A stretch of DNA of 64,000 bases from Methylosarcina fibrata AML-C10 (lineage in GTDB: Bacteria > Pseudomonadota > Gammaproteobacteria > Methylococcales > Methylomonadaceae), in contig NZ_KB889965.1 of NCBI RefSeq assembly GCF_000372865.1, positions 4,051,786 through 4,115,785 of the forward strand, read 5' to 3'. Shown here piece after piece: positions 8,051 to 16,657 of the stretch. Each line of letters starts with the position of its first letter. The stretch's first letter is position 1. The notes under the pieces were generated by a model. That model was not told the DNA's origin. It searched no databases and saw only the letters and a list, made by a program, of their open reading frames with translations. Made by a program: the position numbers and the translations under genes.

Positions 8051-9247
8051 ATGAATGTATCTCACAGGACTATTCGCGCCCGCCGCAAGCGTTATTTGCA
8101 GTTGGTTCTTTTAGCGTCGTTAGCAGGAGGCTTGATCTATGCCGGGTTCTGGTGGTTGCATGCCCGCCATTGGGTGGTGACTTCCAACGCCTTTGTTTCC
8201 GGCAACCTGATTCCGGTTGAAGCGGATGCGACCGGCATCGTCACGCAGGTTTTAACGGAGGAAAGCCGATATGTCAAAAAAGGCGAACTTCTGGTTCAAC
8301 TTGACCGGCACCGGGCGCTGACCGCGTTGAACCAAAGCGAAGGTAAGCTGGGCCAGACCACGCGGGAGATCGGCGCTCTTTTCGCGACGCGCCGGCAGAT
8401 GTGCCAGAAACTGATTGCCCGTTCGGCCAGTTTGAGCCGCGTCCGCCACGACGTGGTCCGCTTGCGGCAAGCCGCTCCCAACGGTTCGGTATCGGAGCAG
8501 GCATTGCAAAACGCCGAGGACGAAATGGCGGCCCTGGACGCCCAAAGGCTGGAAGCCGAGGCCGAATTCAATGCCGTGGAAGCCCGGGTCGGAGGCACGA
8601 CGCCGAAGCGTCATCCCGACGTGGAAACCGCCAAACATAATTTTATAGCCGCCTATCTGGAATATGCTCGGCAGCACGTTTATGCGCCGGCTTCGGGCTA
8701 TGTCGCCAAACGCAAAGTCCAGGTCGGCAACCGGGTGCAGCCGGGCGATCCGCTGATGACCATCATTCCGCTGGACCACCTGTGGGTGGAAGCCAACTTG
8801 CGGGAAACCGAGCTGATGAGGGTTCGTCCGGGACAGGCGGCGGAAATCGCCGTCGATCTGTACGGCAGGCATCTGACCTTTCACGGCACCGTCGAAGGGT
8901 TGGTGCCCGGCACCGGCAGCGTCTTCGCGCTGTTGCCGCCGGACAATGCGACCGGCAACTTCATCCATATCGTTCAGCGGGTGCCGGTGCGCATTGCGTT
9001 GCGCGCGGACGAAATCCTGAAAAATCCTGTCCGGCCCGGACTTTCCACCGTCACTTCGATTCACGTCGAGGAATCCGAACGGCCGCCGGGAGATTCGCTG
9101 GTGACCGTTTCCAGCCGGGAATACGCCACCGACATCTTTGCCGGCGAACTGACCGAGGCGGAAAAGCGCGCGGAAAAAATCATCGAGGATAATTTGCCTT
9201 TCTCAAGCGATTTCGCGGAATACCGCTGCCATGCAGGCGAACGCTAG
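8051..9247 (+). CDS. HlyD/EmrA-type membrane fusion protein
   Basis: A 398-residue periplasmic adaptor anchored by one N-terminal membrane helix (about residues 18-38). The lipoyl-like half-motifs are visible as VEADATGIVTQVLTEESRYVKKGELLVQLD and YAPASGYVAKRKVQVGNRVQPGDPL, with an alpha-helical hairpin between them. The beta-barrel region contains the family segment VEANLRETELMRVRPGQ. The C-terminus extends about 50 residues beyond the EmrA core. It follows the outer-membrane factor after a 98-bp gap, longer than the overlaps elsewhere in the operon, so it may have an added promoter or simply a looser junction. Confidence 0.92.
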   Translation: MNVSHRTIRARRKRYLQLVLLASLAGGLIYAGFWWLHARHWVVTSNAFVSGNLIPVEADATGIVTQVLTEESRYVKKGELLVQLDRHRALTALNQSEGKLGQTTREIGALFATRRQMCQKLIARSASLSRVRHDVVRLRQAAPNGSVSEQALQNAEDEMAALDAQRLEAEAEFNAVEARVGGTTPKRHPDVETAKHNFIAAYLEYARQHVYAPASGYVAKRKVQVGNRVQPGDPLMTIIPLDHLWVEANLRETELMRVRPGQAAEIAVDLYGRHLTFHGTVEGLVPGTGSVFALLPPDNATGNFIHIVQRVPVRIALRADEILKNPVRPGLSTVTSIHVEESERPPGDSLVTVSSREYATDIFAGELTEAEKRAEKIIEDNLPFSSDFAEYRCHAGER

Positions 9248-9272
9248 AGCATTTGCCTATCGCGTGCCGGAA

Positions 9273-9305
9273 AGACCTGCCAGGTTTCAAAAATCTGGCA
9301 GGTCT
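9273..9305. repeat. Dispersed palindrome, copy 1 (AGACCTGCCAG family)
   Basis: Perfect 11-base arms AGACCTGCCAG (9273-9283) and CTGGCAGGTCT (9295-9305) around an 11-base AT-rich loop. It sits after the last gene of the efflux operon and ahead of the convergent aldo/keto reductase. The same palindrome with the same loop length recurs at 11826-11858. It may end transcription in both directions, but no U-tract follows it. Confidence 0.85.
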
Positions 9306-9348
9306 ATTATTGCCCCACGTCCGGCCGTACGCTCGAATCAAATAGGCT

Positions 9349-10236
9349 CTAGGGGCGCGATAGCGGCTTGGTGAAAGCAATTTGTTCGATCGTCTCCATG
9401 GCCGCCTCGTCGAGCTCCATATCGTAGGCGGCCAGATCGTCGGCCATGTGACCGGGGTCGGTCGTGCCGGTCAGCGGGATCATTCCGCTTTGCAGGGCAA
9501 AACGAAAGACGAGGCGGGTCAAGGGGCAGCCCAGCCGCCGGGCAATCGCCTGAATCTCGGGCCGGGTCAGTTCCAGCGCATTGGCGGTCAATAAAGAGAA
9601 GCCCTGGTAAAGGATGTCGTGAGTGCGGCAAATCCGGCGAATCTCGTGGTCCCAACAGGTGTAGGCGTAACAGCGGTTCTGCACGAATGCCGGCTTGACT
9701 TCGGCCAGCTCGATCAATTTTTTGAGCTGGTCGAGCTCGACGTTGGAGACGCCGAGCAGCCTGACCGCCCCCGACTTCTGCAGGGTTTCCATGGCCCGCC
9801 ATACCTCGCAGTCGGCTTTGGACCATCCCAGGGCAGTCGCAGGAGCATGCAGAATGTAGGAATCCAGGGTGTCCGTCTGCAGATGCTCCAGCGTGCTTTG
9901 AAAGGATTGCTTGACCTGAACGGCATACTCTGCAAGGGGATCGTAGGGGATTCGGTGATCCTGGCCCGACGCAAAGGTAAATTTGGATTGCAGAAAAAGA
10001 TTGCTGCGTCCGAGCCGGCCTTCGGCCAGAACCTGACGCACCGCTTCACCGACGCCCGCTTCGTTATAGTGACGGCGCTGGTTGGCGGTATCGATGCCGA
10101 GAAATCCCGAATCGAGAGCCTTTCGGGTCAGCGCTTCGGTTTCGTCTTCTTTCCAGGCCGTTCCGTAGAGAAAGGTGGGAATATCGACCCCTCTGTGCTC
10201 GATAACCCGGTCGATCGGATGAGTAGTCAGTGCCAT
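9349..10236 (-). CDS. Aldo/keto reductase
   Basis: A 295-residue single-domain NADPH-type oxidoreductase of the AKR fold (TIM barrel). The catalytic tetrad is readable: Asp in LGIDTAN, Tyr in RRHYNEAGVG, Lys in LQSKFTF and His in SYILHAP. The cofactor region near the C-terminus reads LQSGMIPLTGTTDPGHM. Compared with the common DTAxxYGNE motif there is a short insertion between Asp and Tyr (NQRRH), which defines a subgroup. The substrate is unknown. The gene is monocistronic, convergent with the efflux operon, with the dispersed palindrome 44 bp past its stop. Confidence 0.9.
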   Translation of the reverse strand: MALTTHPIDRVIEHRGVDIPTFLYGTAWKEDETEALTRKALDSGFLGIDTANQRRHYNEAGVGEAVRQVLAEGRLGRSNLFLQSKFTFASGQDHRIPYDPLAEYAVQVKQSFQSTLEHLQTDTLDSYILHAPATALGWSKADCEVWRAMETLQKSGAVRLLGVSNVELDQLKKLIELAEVKPAFVQNRCYAYTCWDHEIRRICRTHDILYQGFSLLTANALELTRPEIQAIARRLGCPLTRLVFRFALQSGMIPLTGTTDPGHMADDLAAYDMELDEAAMETIEQIAFTKPLSRP

Positions 10237-10460
10237 GATAATGCCCTCCAGTACCGATTTTAGACCTTGAAAAGCCGAAATGTATCCTTTCCGAAGCGTT
10301 CCGGAACGTCTTTATTTTAGGCAGGATAAGGCGGATTCAAGAGGAAAAGGCGCGCAATTCGGGATCGCCTTTTGCCGTCACGCCCTATGAAGGCATGGGC
10401 GCAGTAATAATAGTGACAATGGCCGATGGGCCGGGAAGTCCCTTTCTCATTTCCTGCCGA

Positions 10461-11135
10461 TCAGCTTTGAAAAGACAGCCGATTGCCGAACGCCTCGTGC
10501 CATTCGCGGGAAAACTGGCTAACGGCCGCGGGAACCGCCGGATGCTTCAACATTTGCTCGGCAACGTCGACCGGGATCGTGATTGCGCCGACGCCCAGTT
10601 TCAATACCTCCATCACCTGCTGGGTATTTTTGAAACTGGCCGGCAGCAGCTTGCAGGGCAGATGGTGTCGGTCGATCAACAACTGCAAATCCGCCACCAC
10701 GCCGATGCCGTCCGCGCCGATCATATCGATGCGGTTGACGTAGGGCGCCAGGTAATCCGCCCCGGCCAATGCCGCCAGAAAGCCTTGATGCGAACAATAG
10801 ATGGCCGTCGCCAGCACCTGATGATTCAGGGCCTTTATCTTGCGGATCGCCGTCAGGCCGGATTCGGTGGCGGGCACTTTGACCACGACGTCGTAGGGCA
10901 ATCGGTTCAGTTCGGCCGCTTCGTTGACCATTTCCTCCACCGATTGGCTGACCACCTGGACATGAAACCGAGCCTCGGCGCCCAAACTCCCGGCCAGCGC
11001 CGGCAACAACTGCTTCAGGCCGGTCGCCGATTGGGCCAGAATGGAGGGATTGGTCGTCACTCCCCGTATCGGCAGGCACGCATTGAACCGCGCCACCTGC
11101 CGGGCGTCGGCCGTATCCAGATATAACTCAAGCAT
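10461..11135 (-). CDS. fsa: Transaldolase family protein, fructose-6-phosphate aldolase-like
   Basis: A 224-residue class I aldolase of the small transaldolase subgroup (FSA/TalC, about 220 residues). It begins ELYLDTADARQV and has the TTNPSILA motif and the Schiff-base lysine in DVVVKVPAT. The second half carries the phosphate-binding and barrel-closing segments (ADYLAPYVNRIDMIGADG). It would interconvert fructose 6-phosphate with dihydroxyacetone plus glyceraldehyde 3-phosphate, or act as a transaldolase; sequence alone does not settle which. It stands alone on the minus strand. In one-carbon-using bacteria such enzymes can join sugar-phosphate cycling, but that link is inference. Confidence 0.85.
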   Translation of the reverse strand: MLELYLDTADARQVARFNACLPIRGVTTNPSILAQSATGLKQLLPALAGSLGAEARFHVQVVSQSVEEMVNEAAELNRLPYDVVVKVPATESGLTAIRKIKALNHQVLATAIYCSHQGFLAALAGADYLAPYVNRIDMIGADGIGVVADLQLLIDRHHLPCKLLPASFKNTQQVMEVLKLGVGAITIPVDVAEQMLKHPAVPAAVSQFSREWHEAFGNRLSFQS

Positions 11136-11471
11136 GATGAAAAGTCCTGTAATCGCTATGAGGAAGAAGCCTATCGGTTCTTTCCTTCGGCGCCTTCGGG
11201 CCCTGCCGCCTCGAAAACCGCCCGGTTTAAAAAAATTTTAAGTTTAGCGATTTTATAATCGCTTTTCCCGACATTGCGCCGGCGTGAAATTTCCGGTCCG
11301 GCTCGAACAGGAGGCCGGCTTTTTCAAGAATACTCCGATATTCGGCATTTAAAATTTTTACCGCAAGCGCGATCATTATAAAATGGCGCGGCGGGCCATG
11401 CAGTTCCGGCAGTTAGCCGATCGAACGCGCCTTTGTTTACTCAACCGTTTGTATAAGGAAAAAACGACCCC
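11136..11471. other. Intergenic region between fsa-like gene and small periplasmic gene
   Basis: These 336 bp contain no convincing coding frame. A small hairpin AGCGATT-TTAT-AATCGCT followed by TTT lies at 11246-11266, and AT-rich DNA is concentrated at 11228-11260 and 11350-11395. Both flanking genes must be transcribed outwards from here, but no confident -35/-10 pair was seen. Confidence 0.5.
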
Positions 11472-11795
11472 ATGAAGAAACTAATTCTAATCCCCAGCTT
11501 GATGATTGCCTTCATTTCCGCTCCGGCCGTCATGGCCGACGTCAACACGCCGCGCATCGATCAACGCGAAGACAAGCAGCAGGATCGAATTCAGCAAGGC
11601 ATCCGGTCGGGCGAGCTGACGCCTCAGGAAGCGCATCGCCTGGGCGCTCAACAGTACCACATCAACCGCCTGGAACAGGCCGCCAAGGCCGACGGCGTCG
11701 TCACTCCGGGAGAACGGCGGCGGTTGATGCATCAGCAAAACATGGCCAACCGGAACATCTCCCGGGCGAAGAACAACCGCTACGATATGCATTAA
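11472..11795 (+). CDS. Small periplasmic protein of unknown function
   Basis: A 107-residue protein with a clean Sec signal peptide (MKKLILIPSLMIAFISAPAV, cleavage near AVMA-DV). The mature part is highly charged and helical, with two copies of a short pattern (SGELTPQEAHRL and DGVVTPGERRRL), each starting a helix and resembling loop-helix repeats seen in many proteobacterial exported proteins of unknown role. No catalytic residues are evident. The gene stands alone, read towards the second copy of the AGACCTGCCAG palindrome, which may end its transcript. Confidence 0.75.
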   Translation: MKKLILIPSLMIAFISAPAVMADVNTPRIDQREDKQQDRIQQGIRSGELTPQEAHRLGAQQYHINRLEQAAKADGVVTPGERRRLMHQQNMANRNISRAKNNRYDMH

Positions 11796-11825
11796 GGACA
11801 TGGCCGGAATTCATTTTCCTGCCAA

Positions 11826-11858
11826 AGACCTGCCAGATTTTAAAAACCTGGCAGGTCT
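11826..11858. repeat. Dispersed palindrome, copy 2 (AGACCTGCCAG family)
   Basis: Arms AGACCTGCCAG (11826-11836) and CTGGCAGGTCT (11848-11858) are identical to those at 9273-9305 and separated by the same 11-base loop length; only the loop sequence differs. Again it lies just after a stop codon, between convergent genes. Confidence 0.85.
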
Positions 11859-11983
11859 GTGTTAGCCATGTAGAAGTTATTTTTGACCGTATCCTGAACG
11901 ACAACCCAGCCGGGGCCGAAGGCCCGGCCCAGGTTCAGGCTGCGGTTCCACGGCGCCGAGCGGAACCTGATCCCTCGGCCTTT

Positions 11984-13636
11984 TTATTCTTTCCTGTCAT
12001 CCGGAGTCATTAACCGGGCCGCCAGAGCGTGATCCGAAAACTTCTCCAGCGCCTGGCCGACGTGCCGGCAAGCGCCGCCCTGCGCCGTATAACGCTTGCA
12101 AAAATCATCAAGGAATTCCATTACCGTATGATCGATCAGATAGCCGTTCGAGAAATCGAAGACAATCGTCTGGCCGTCTTCCAGTCCTTCCAGCGCTTTT
12201 TTTAGCGGCAGAAAGTTGGAAAACAGCGCCGAACCCAGCAGCCTGACGGTGATCGTGCCGGGGCCTGTAGGCTCGATGCGGAAATGGATTTTGAACAAGT
12301 TGTTCAACCAGACGCCGCGCAATAAATGAATGCCGAATTTGACCGCCACGCCGATGGCCACGCCGGTCAGTAAATCGGTGGCCAGCACGCCGATGATGGT
12401 CGCCGCAAACAAACAGAACTGCTCCGTCCCGATACCCAGCACTTCGCTGAAGGTTTTCGGCGAGGCCAGGCGGTAACCGGTGTAAACCAGCAGAGCCGCC
12501 AGCGAAGCTTTCGGAATGCTGTGGATAAGGTGCGGAAACAAGGCGACGAAGCCGAGCAGAATCAGTCCGTGAAAAAAATTGGACCAGCCGGTTCTGGCGC
12601 CGTAATCGATATTGGCGGAACTGCGGATAATGTCGGCGATCATCGGCAGGCCGCCGATAAAGCCGGCTACCGTATTGCCGAAACCGATCGCGGCCAGCTC
12701 CTGGTCCGGATCGGAAGTGCGCCGGTACCGGTCCAGCTTGTCGACCGCTTTGGCACTGAGCAGGGTTTCCAGGCTGCTGACCAGGCAGATGCTGACGACC
12801 GCCCCCCAAAAATCCACGGTAAACGCCTTGGCAAAATCGGGAAAATAAAAAAACGACGGCAAATCGTCCGGAATCGCCACCAGAAAACGGTTTTCGATCA
12901 AATGCCGATGGCCGGCCGCAAGCTCCGCCTCCGATAAAAAAGGATGCCAATGTTCGTGCTGCAATCCGAAAAACTGCCCCAATCCGATGCCGGTCAACAG
13001 CACCACGAGCGGCGCGGGCACCGCTTTTAACTTCGGATGTTTCACCCAGGGCCAGAAAATCAAAATCGCCAGGCTGCTCAAACCGATCAGGAGAATGGTG
13101 GGTTCGGGATTGAACAGGCTGTGCGGAATTTGCGCAATCGTCTCCAGGATGCTTCCGGGATGCGGGCTGGCGCCCAGCATGACGTGGCTTTGTTTGGCGA
13201 TGATGATGAGGCCGATCGCCGCCAGCATGCCGTGCACCACCGAGGCCGGAAAAAACGCGCTGAATTGCCCGGCCTTGTAAACGCCCATGAACACCTGCAG
13301 GGCTCCGGCGAGCATGATCGCCGCCAGCGTGTACCGGTAGCCGGCCAAGGCATCGCCTTCGCCGAGGGTTTCGACCGCGCTCAGAATGACCACGATCAGA
13401 CCGGCGGCGGGACCGTTGATCGTGACGAAGGAGCCGTTGAGCCGCGACACCAGAAGCCCTCCCACCATTGCGGTGACGATTCCCGCCGAAGGCGGAAAAC
13501 CGGAGGCGGCGGCGATGCCGAGGCACAACGGCAAGGCGATCAGAAAAACAAAAAAACCGGACAGAAGATCGCTGCGCCAGTTTTCCTTTAAACCGTCCAG
13601 TCCGGTTTTGGGTAAAGAATTGGAATATTTACTCAC
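11984..13636 (-). CDS. SulP family anion transporter with STAS domain
   Basis: A 550-residue inner-membrane protein. The first 420 or so residues hold the SulP/SLC26 core, with WRSDLLSGFFVFLIALPLCLGIAAASGFPP at the start and a conserved sulfate-transporter-like region NGSFVTINGPAAGL. The last 110 residues form a cytoplasmic STAS domain (IVFDFSNGYLIDHTVMEFL). Members move sulfate, bicarbonate or other anions, usually with Na+ or H+; the substrate cannot be assigned here, though bicarbonate is plausible for this proteobacterial subgroup. It is single, with no carbonic anhydrase or sulfate-assimilation gene beside it. Confidence 0.88.
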   Translation of the reverse strand: MSKYSNSLPKTGLDGLKENWRSDLLSGFFVFLIALPLCLGIAAASGFPPSAGIVTAMVGGLLVSRLNGSFVTINGPAAGLIVVILSAVETLGEGDALAGYRYTLAAIMLAGALQVFMGVYKAGQFSAFFPASVVHGMLAAIGLIIIAKQSHVMLGASPHPGSILETIAQIPHSLFNPEPTILLIGLSSLAILIFWPWVKHPKLKAVPAPLVVLLTGIGLGQFFGLQHEHWHPFLSEAELAAGHRHLIENRFLVAIPDDLPSFFYFPDFAKAFTVDFWGAVVSICLVSSLETLLSAKAVDKLDRYRRTSDPDQELAAIGFGNTVAGFIGGLPMIADIIRSSANIDYGARTGWSNFFHGLILLGFVALFPHLIHSIPKASLAALLVYTGYRLASPKTFSEVLGIGTEQFCLFAATIIGVLATDLLTGVAIGVAVKFGIHLLRGVWLNNLFKIHFRIEPTGPGTITVRLLGSALFSNFLPLKKALEGLEDGQTIVFDFSNGYLIDHTVMEFLDDFCKRYTAQGGACRHVGQALEKFSDHALAARLMTPDDRKE

Positions 13637-13843
13637 GGATAATCCTCGTCCTGCTAGATTGGCGGCAAATCCTTAACCGGAATTGCCGGCGTTGCTGATT
13701 TTTGCTTGAGTGTCTGTCCTCATTCCCCGGCAGACAGCCTTGAGAATCGGTATTCTAACACTCCCGGCGGGATAAATTGCCGATGCGGTCTTTATTAATT
13801 TCGAATCGATAATAACATAAAAGGAATCGAAAAGGCTCCGCCG

Positions 13844-15196
13844 TCAGCTTTCCGGCACGGAGCTGATCTTCAGGCGCAGGCCGCCCTTGGGCCGGACCGT
13901 CACCACCATTTCGATTTCCGGCTCCTGTTCCGTACAGAGCTCGAATCGGAAATGACGGATCAGCATCGACAGCAGCAAGGTCGTTTCAACCGTCGCAAAG
14001 TGGTTGCCGATGCAGAATCTGGAACCGATGCCGAAAGGCAGGAAATGGTATTTGTCCATTTTCCTGCCGAGAAAGCGCTCGGGATCGAAGGTTTCCGGCC
14101 GGTCCCAAAGCGCCGGATGGTGATGGATATTGAAAATGCTGACCAGGACCAGACTCCCGGCCGGCAGCGCATGATCCTGCAGGCGGGTGCTGCGGGTCAG
14201 TTTTCGTATGACCAGACCGGCGGGCGGCCTGTGCCGCAGCGATTCCTGCAACACGGCTTTGGTGTAGACCAGCCGGTCCGGTTGCTCGGAGATGGCCGCG
14301 CTTCCGTTTGCTATTGCCTTTGCTTCGGCCCTGGCCTTGTCCTGGCTCTCGGGGTGCCTGGCCAGCCAATACAAGGTCCAGGTCATCAGATTGGCCGTAG
14401 TTTCATGACCGGCGGTGAAAATGGTAAGCATTTCATCGCGCAGTTGCCGGACGTTCATCGCGGTGCCGGTCTCCGGGTCGGCCGCCGACAACATCCGGTC
14501 CAGCAGATCGTCGTGAATCCGGCCGTCCTTGCGCCGCTGTTCGATCATCCGGTAAATCACCGAGTCCAGGATCGCCAGCGACTTCCTGAATTGCCGATTG
14601 GCGAGCGTCGGCACCCACAACGGTGGAGTGAAGGGGTTCATCGTGGTTCGGGCCGCATGGCGCAGACAGGTGTCCAGAGCCGGGGCGATCGCATCGACCT
14701 CGTGCAGGACGCTGGTGCCGAACATCGTGCGGGTCAGCACTTCCAGCGTCAGGCGCATCATTTCGCCGGCCATGTCGACTTCGGCGCCGGGCGCGAGCAT
14801 CTGCCAGCGCCGGATCCATTGTTCTCCGGTTGCGGCCATTTGCGGGCGCATCGTCTCGACGCTTCGCCTTTGAAAGACCGGCTGCAACAGCCGCCGTTGC
14901 CGCTGCCACAACGCTCCCGTGCTGGTCACCAGGCCCTGTCCCAGCACCAGTTGCAGGCCTTTCGGCTTGTCGGGATCGTACATTTTGACGAAGACGTCGG
15001 GCTGTTCGACCAATACCTGTTCCGCAAGATCGGGATGGCTGAGCAGGTAGAATCGCTGCAACCCCAGCCGAAAACCGACGATATCGCCGAAGTCGCGGTG
15101 CCAGCGGCTCATGCAGGCCAGAGGATCGGACCTGAACTCCGGCAGATGGCCCAGCAGCAGGCGGCCCTTGGGCGACGGGATGGTTTCGGTTGGCAT
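13844..15196 (-). CDS. Cytochrome P450
   Basis: A haem-thiolate monooxygenase of about 450 residues. The I-helix oxygen-binding motif reads FTAGHETTAN, the K-helix ExxR is ESLR, the meander has PETFDPERF, and the haem loop FGIGSRFCIGNHFA supplies the cysteine ligand. The frame stays open another 46 codons upstream to 15334, but the ATG at 15196 has an AGGA ribosome-binding site nine bases before it and matches the usual P450 N-terminus (SPKGRLLLGHLPEFRSDP), so it is preferred. There is no membrane anchor and no fused reductase, so it needs separate ferredoxin or flavodoxin partners, none of which are nearby. The substrate is unknown. Confidence 0.92.
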   Translation of the reverse strand: MPTETIPSPKGRLLLGHLPEFRSDPLACMSRWHRDFGDIVGFRLGLQRFYLLSHPDLAEQVLVEQPDVFVKMYDPDKPKGLQLVLGQGLVTSTGALWQRQRRLLQPVFQRRSVETMRPQMAATGEQWIRRWQMLAPGAEVDMAGEMMRLTLEVLTRTMFGTSVLHEVDAIAPALDTCLRHAARTTMNPFTPPLWVPTLANRQFRKSLAILDSVIYRMIEQRRKDGRIHDDLLDRMLSAADPETGTAMNVRQLRDEMLTIFTAGHETTANLMTWTLYWLARHPESQDKARAEAKAIANGSAAISEQPDRLVYTKAVLQESLRHRPPAGLVIRKLTRSTRLQDHALPAGSLVLVSIFNIHHHPALWDRPETFDPERFLGRKMDKYHFLPFGIGSRFCIGNHFATVETTLLLSMLIRHFRFELCTEQEPEIEMVVTVRPKGGLRLKISSVPES

Positions 15197-15618
15197 CGGT
15201 ACAATTCCTGGGTACGGGACGGAAACGATTTCCGGGGCCGAAAAGCCCAATACAGGCCAAGCCGGAGGAAATCGAAAAAACGCTAATTTACCCAAGGTCT
15301 GCATTTTTTTAAAGCAGGAAACATCCTGCGGCAAGCCGTGGCGGGTTTGTTTTCGCGGCGAGCCGGGACCGTTCGAGGCACGCGCCGAACCGCCGGGACG
15401 AAAAATTTGACTGCCTGAACGCTACGCTATACATTTAAGACTTATTAAAAACGTTTCGGCACAATCGGTTATAATAATTTGTTAATAACAAACGGCAATT
15501 CGGAAATTGGACCGAATCGATTTAAAACCGTCCCGTTGCCGCGCCCCTGTCTTGCCGCCGGGGTTCCAACCCGGGCCAATTTCAATCAGTCTAATTGCCC
15601 ACGGGCAGGATTCATCTC
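15197..15618. other. Divergent promoter region between P450 and exported protein
   Basis: 422 bp between divergent genes. The first part is the possible P450 N-terminal extension. The stretch 15420-15495 is AT-rich and contains TATAAT at 15470-15475, which could be a -10 element for the plus-strand gene, but no good -35 lies 16-18 bp before it. Nothing else was recognised. Confidence 0.4.
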
Positions 15619-16413
15619 ATGACGACTCTTCGAACGATCTTTTTATCGGGCCTGCTGTGCTTTGCCGGAGCGCCCGCCCATGCCGACGCTCCCGCCGCCC
15701 ATATTCACGTCATTGTGTCCCTCGTCGACAACGTCTCCCAGGGCATCGTGCCGGTTCCTGCGAAAATCGGCAACGGCAACGATCCCCGCTCCAATCTGTA
15801 CTGGGGCGCGGCCTACGGCGTGAAAACCTTCCTGAGCAAGGCGGACGGCTGGCAAAACCTGGGCTGCCGGCCGGGCATCAACGATACGATCCTGGAGCGC
15901 TGCGACTTTGCCTGGCAGGACAAGCTCATCGTCACCGCCGACGCCTACCGCGGCAGCCGGATCGGCCAGGCGATGCTTGATTTCATGCAACTGGCGGCGA
16001 CTCCGCCCGCGGCGGCAGCGCGTGAAATGGTCGTGTTCATCGGCCACGACGGCCTGATGGACGAACAACACCAGACCCTCGCGGAGCGGTTTCCGAAACA
16101 TGCCGGGCACGGCAAGGAAGCCGTCGTTCTGGCCTGTCTGAGCGACGAGTTTTTCGCGGGCCATCTGGCGGCCGCAGGCGCCAGGCCGGTGGTCACCACG
16201 TTCAGCTTCATGGCTCCGGAAGCCTACGTGCTGGAAGCGGTGGCGAGGGGATTCGCCGAACACGCGAGCGAGGCCGAGCTGCGCAGAGCGGCAGCGAATG
16301 CTTACGCCAAATACCAGCACATCTCCGCCAAAGCGGGACAGTCGGTATTCGGCGAGCAGAGCCGCGCGGCGCCTTTGCGGCTGAGTTTAGGCTATGGCGG
16401 TTTGCCTCGCTAG
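15619..16413 (+). CDS. Exported protein of unknown function
   Basis: A 264-residue protein with a Sec signal peptide (TTLRTIFLSGLLCFAG, cleavage near AHA-DA). The mature domain begins with a strand HIHVIVSLVDN, has KIGNGNDPRSNLYWGAAYG and a pair of cysteines (GCRPG and ERCDFAW) likely to form a disulfide, then EMVVFIGHDGLMD and EAVVLACLSDEFF. The alternating strand/helix pattern suggests an alpha/beta fold, possibly an esterase- or caspase-like Rossmannoid, but no family was recognised. The ATG at 15619 is preferred over a TTG eight codons earlier. It diverges from the P450. Confidence 0.75.
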   Translation: MTTLRTIFLSGLLCFAGAPAHADAPAAHIHVIVSLVDNVSQGIVPVPAKIGNGNDPRSNLYWGAAYGVKTFLSKADGWQNLGCRPGINDTILERCDFAWQDKLIVTADAYRGSRIGQAMLDFMQLAATPPAAAAREMVVFIGHDGLMDEQHQTLAERFPKHAGHGKEAVVLACLSDEFFAGHLAAAGARPVVTTFSFMAPEAYVLEAVARGFAEHASEAELRRAAANAYAKYQHISAKAGQSVFGEQSRAAPLRLSLGYGGLPR

Positions 16414-16455
16414 GGCACGGCCTTGAGCTTTAGATCGAGCTTTCTATCCCGTTTT

Positions 16456-16614
16456 GAAGGCCGGTCAGGCCTCGAACGGTAGCCGAGGACGCTGACCCGG
16501 GCAATGCGGTTAAGTTGAGAAAAAATACACGGTAGGGTGGATAAGCGAAGCGCATCCACCGCACGGCCTACGGAACTTCGAAAGCCGGTCAAGATCTCGA
16601 ACGATAGCGGACGC
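16456..16614. repeat. Imperfect duplicated repeat flanking a GGTAGGGTGGATAAGCG element
   Basis: Two related copies, 16456-16492 (GAAGGCCGGTCAGGCCTCGA...) and 16580-16614 (GAAAGCCGGTCAAGATCTCG...), bracket GGTAGGGTGGATAAGCGAAG-type sequence at 16531-16560. A relative of the central element, inverted, lies at 25851-25902. The block occupies the place where the 5' end of the adjacent Uma2 gene should be, so repeat insertion or recombination probably truncated that gene. Confidence 0.6.
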
Positions 16615-16657
16615 AAGGCAAGCCGGTTAACGGTATTTTCCATTTTTTCGGGGAGCT

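Noticed and set aside
11246-11266. Hairpin AGCGATT-TTAT-AATCGCT with T-tail as a terminator
   Set aside because: No plus-strand gene ends before it; on the minus strand it lies upstream of the fsa-like gene, so termination makes no sense there.
15197-15334. 46-residue N-terminal extension of the P450, possibly a membrane anchor
   Set aside because: The extension is not hydrophobic enough for an anchor, and the ATG at 15196 has a ribosome-binding site and a typical P450 start.
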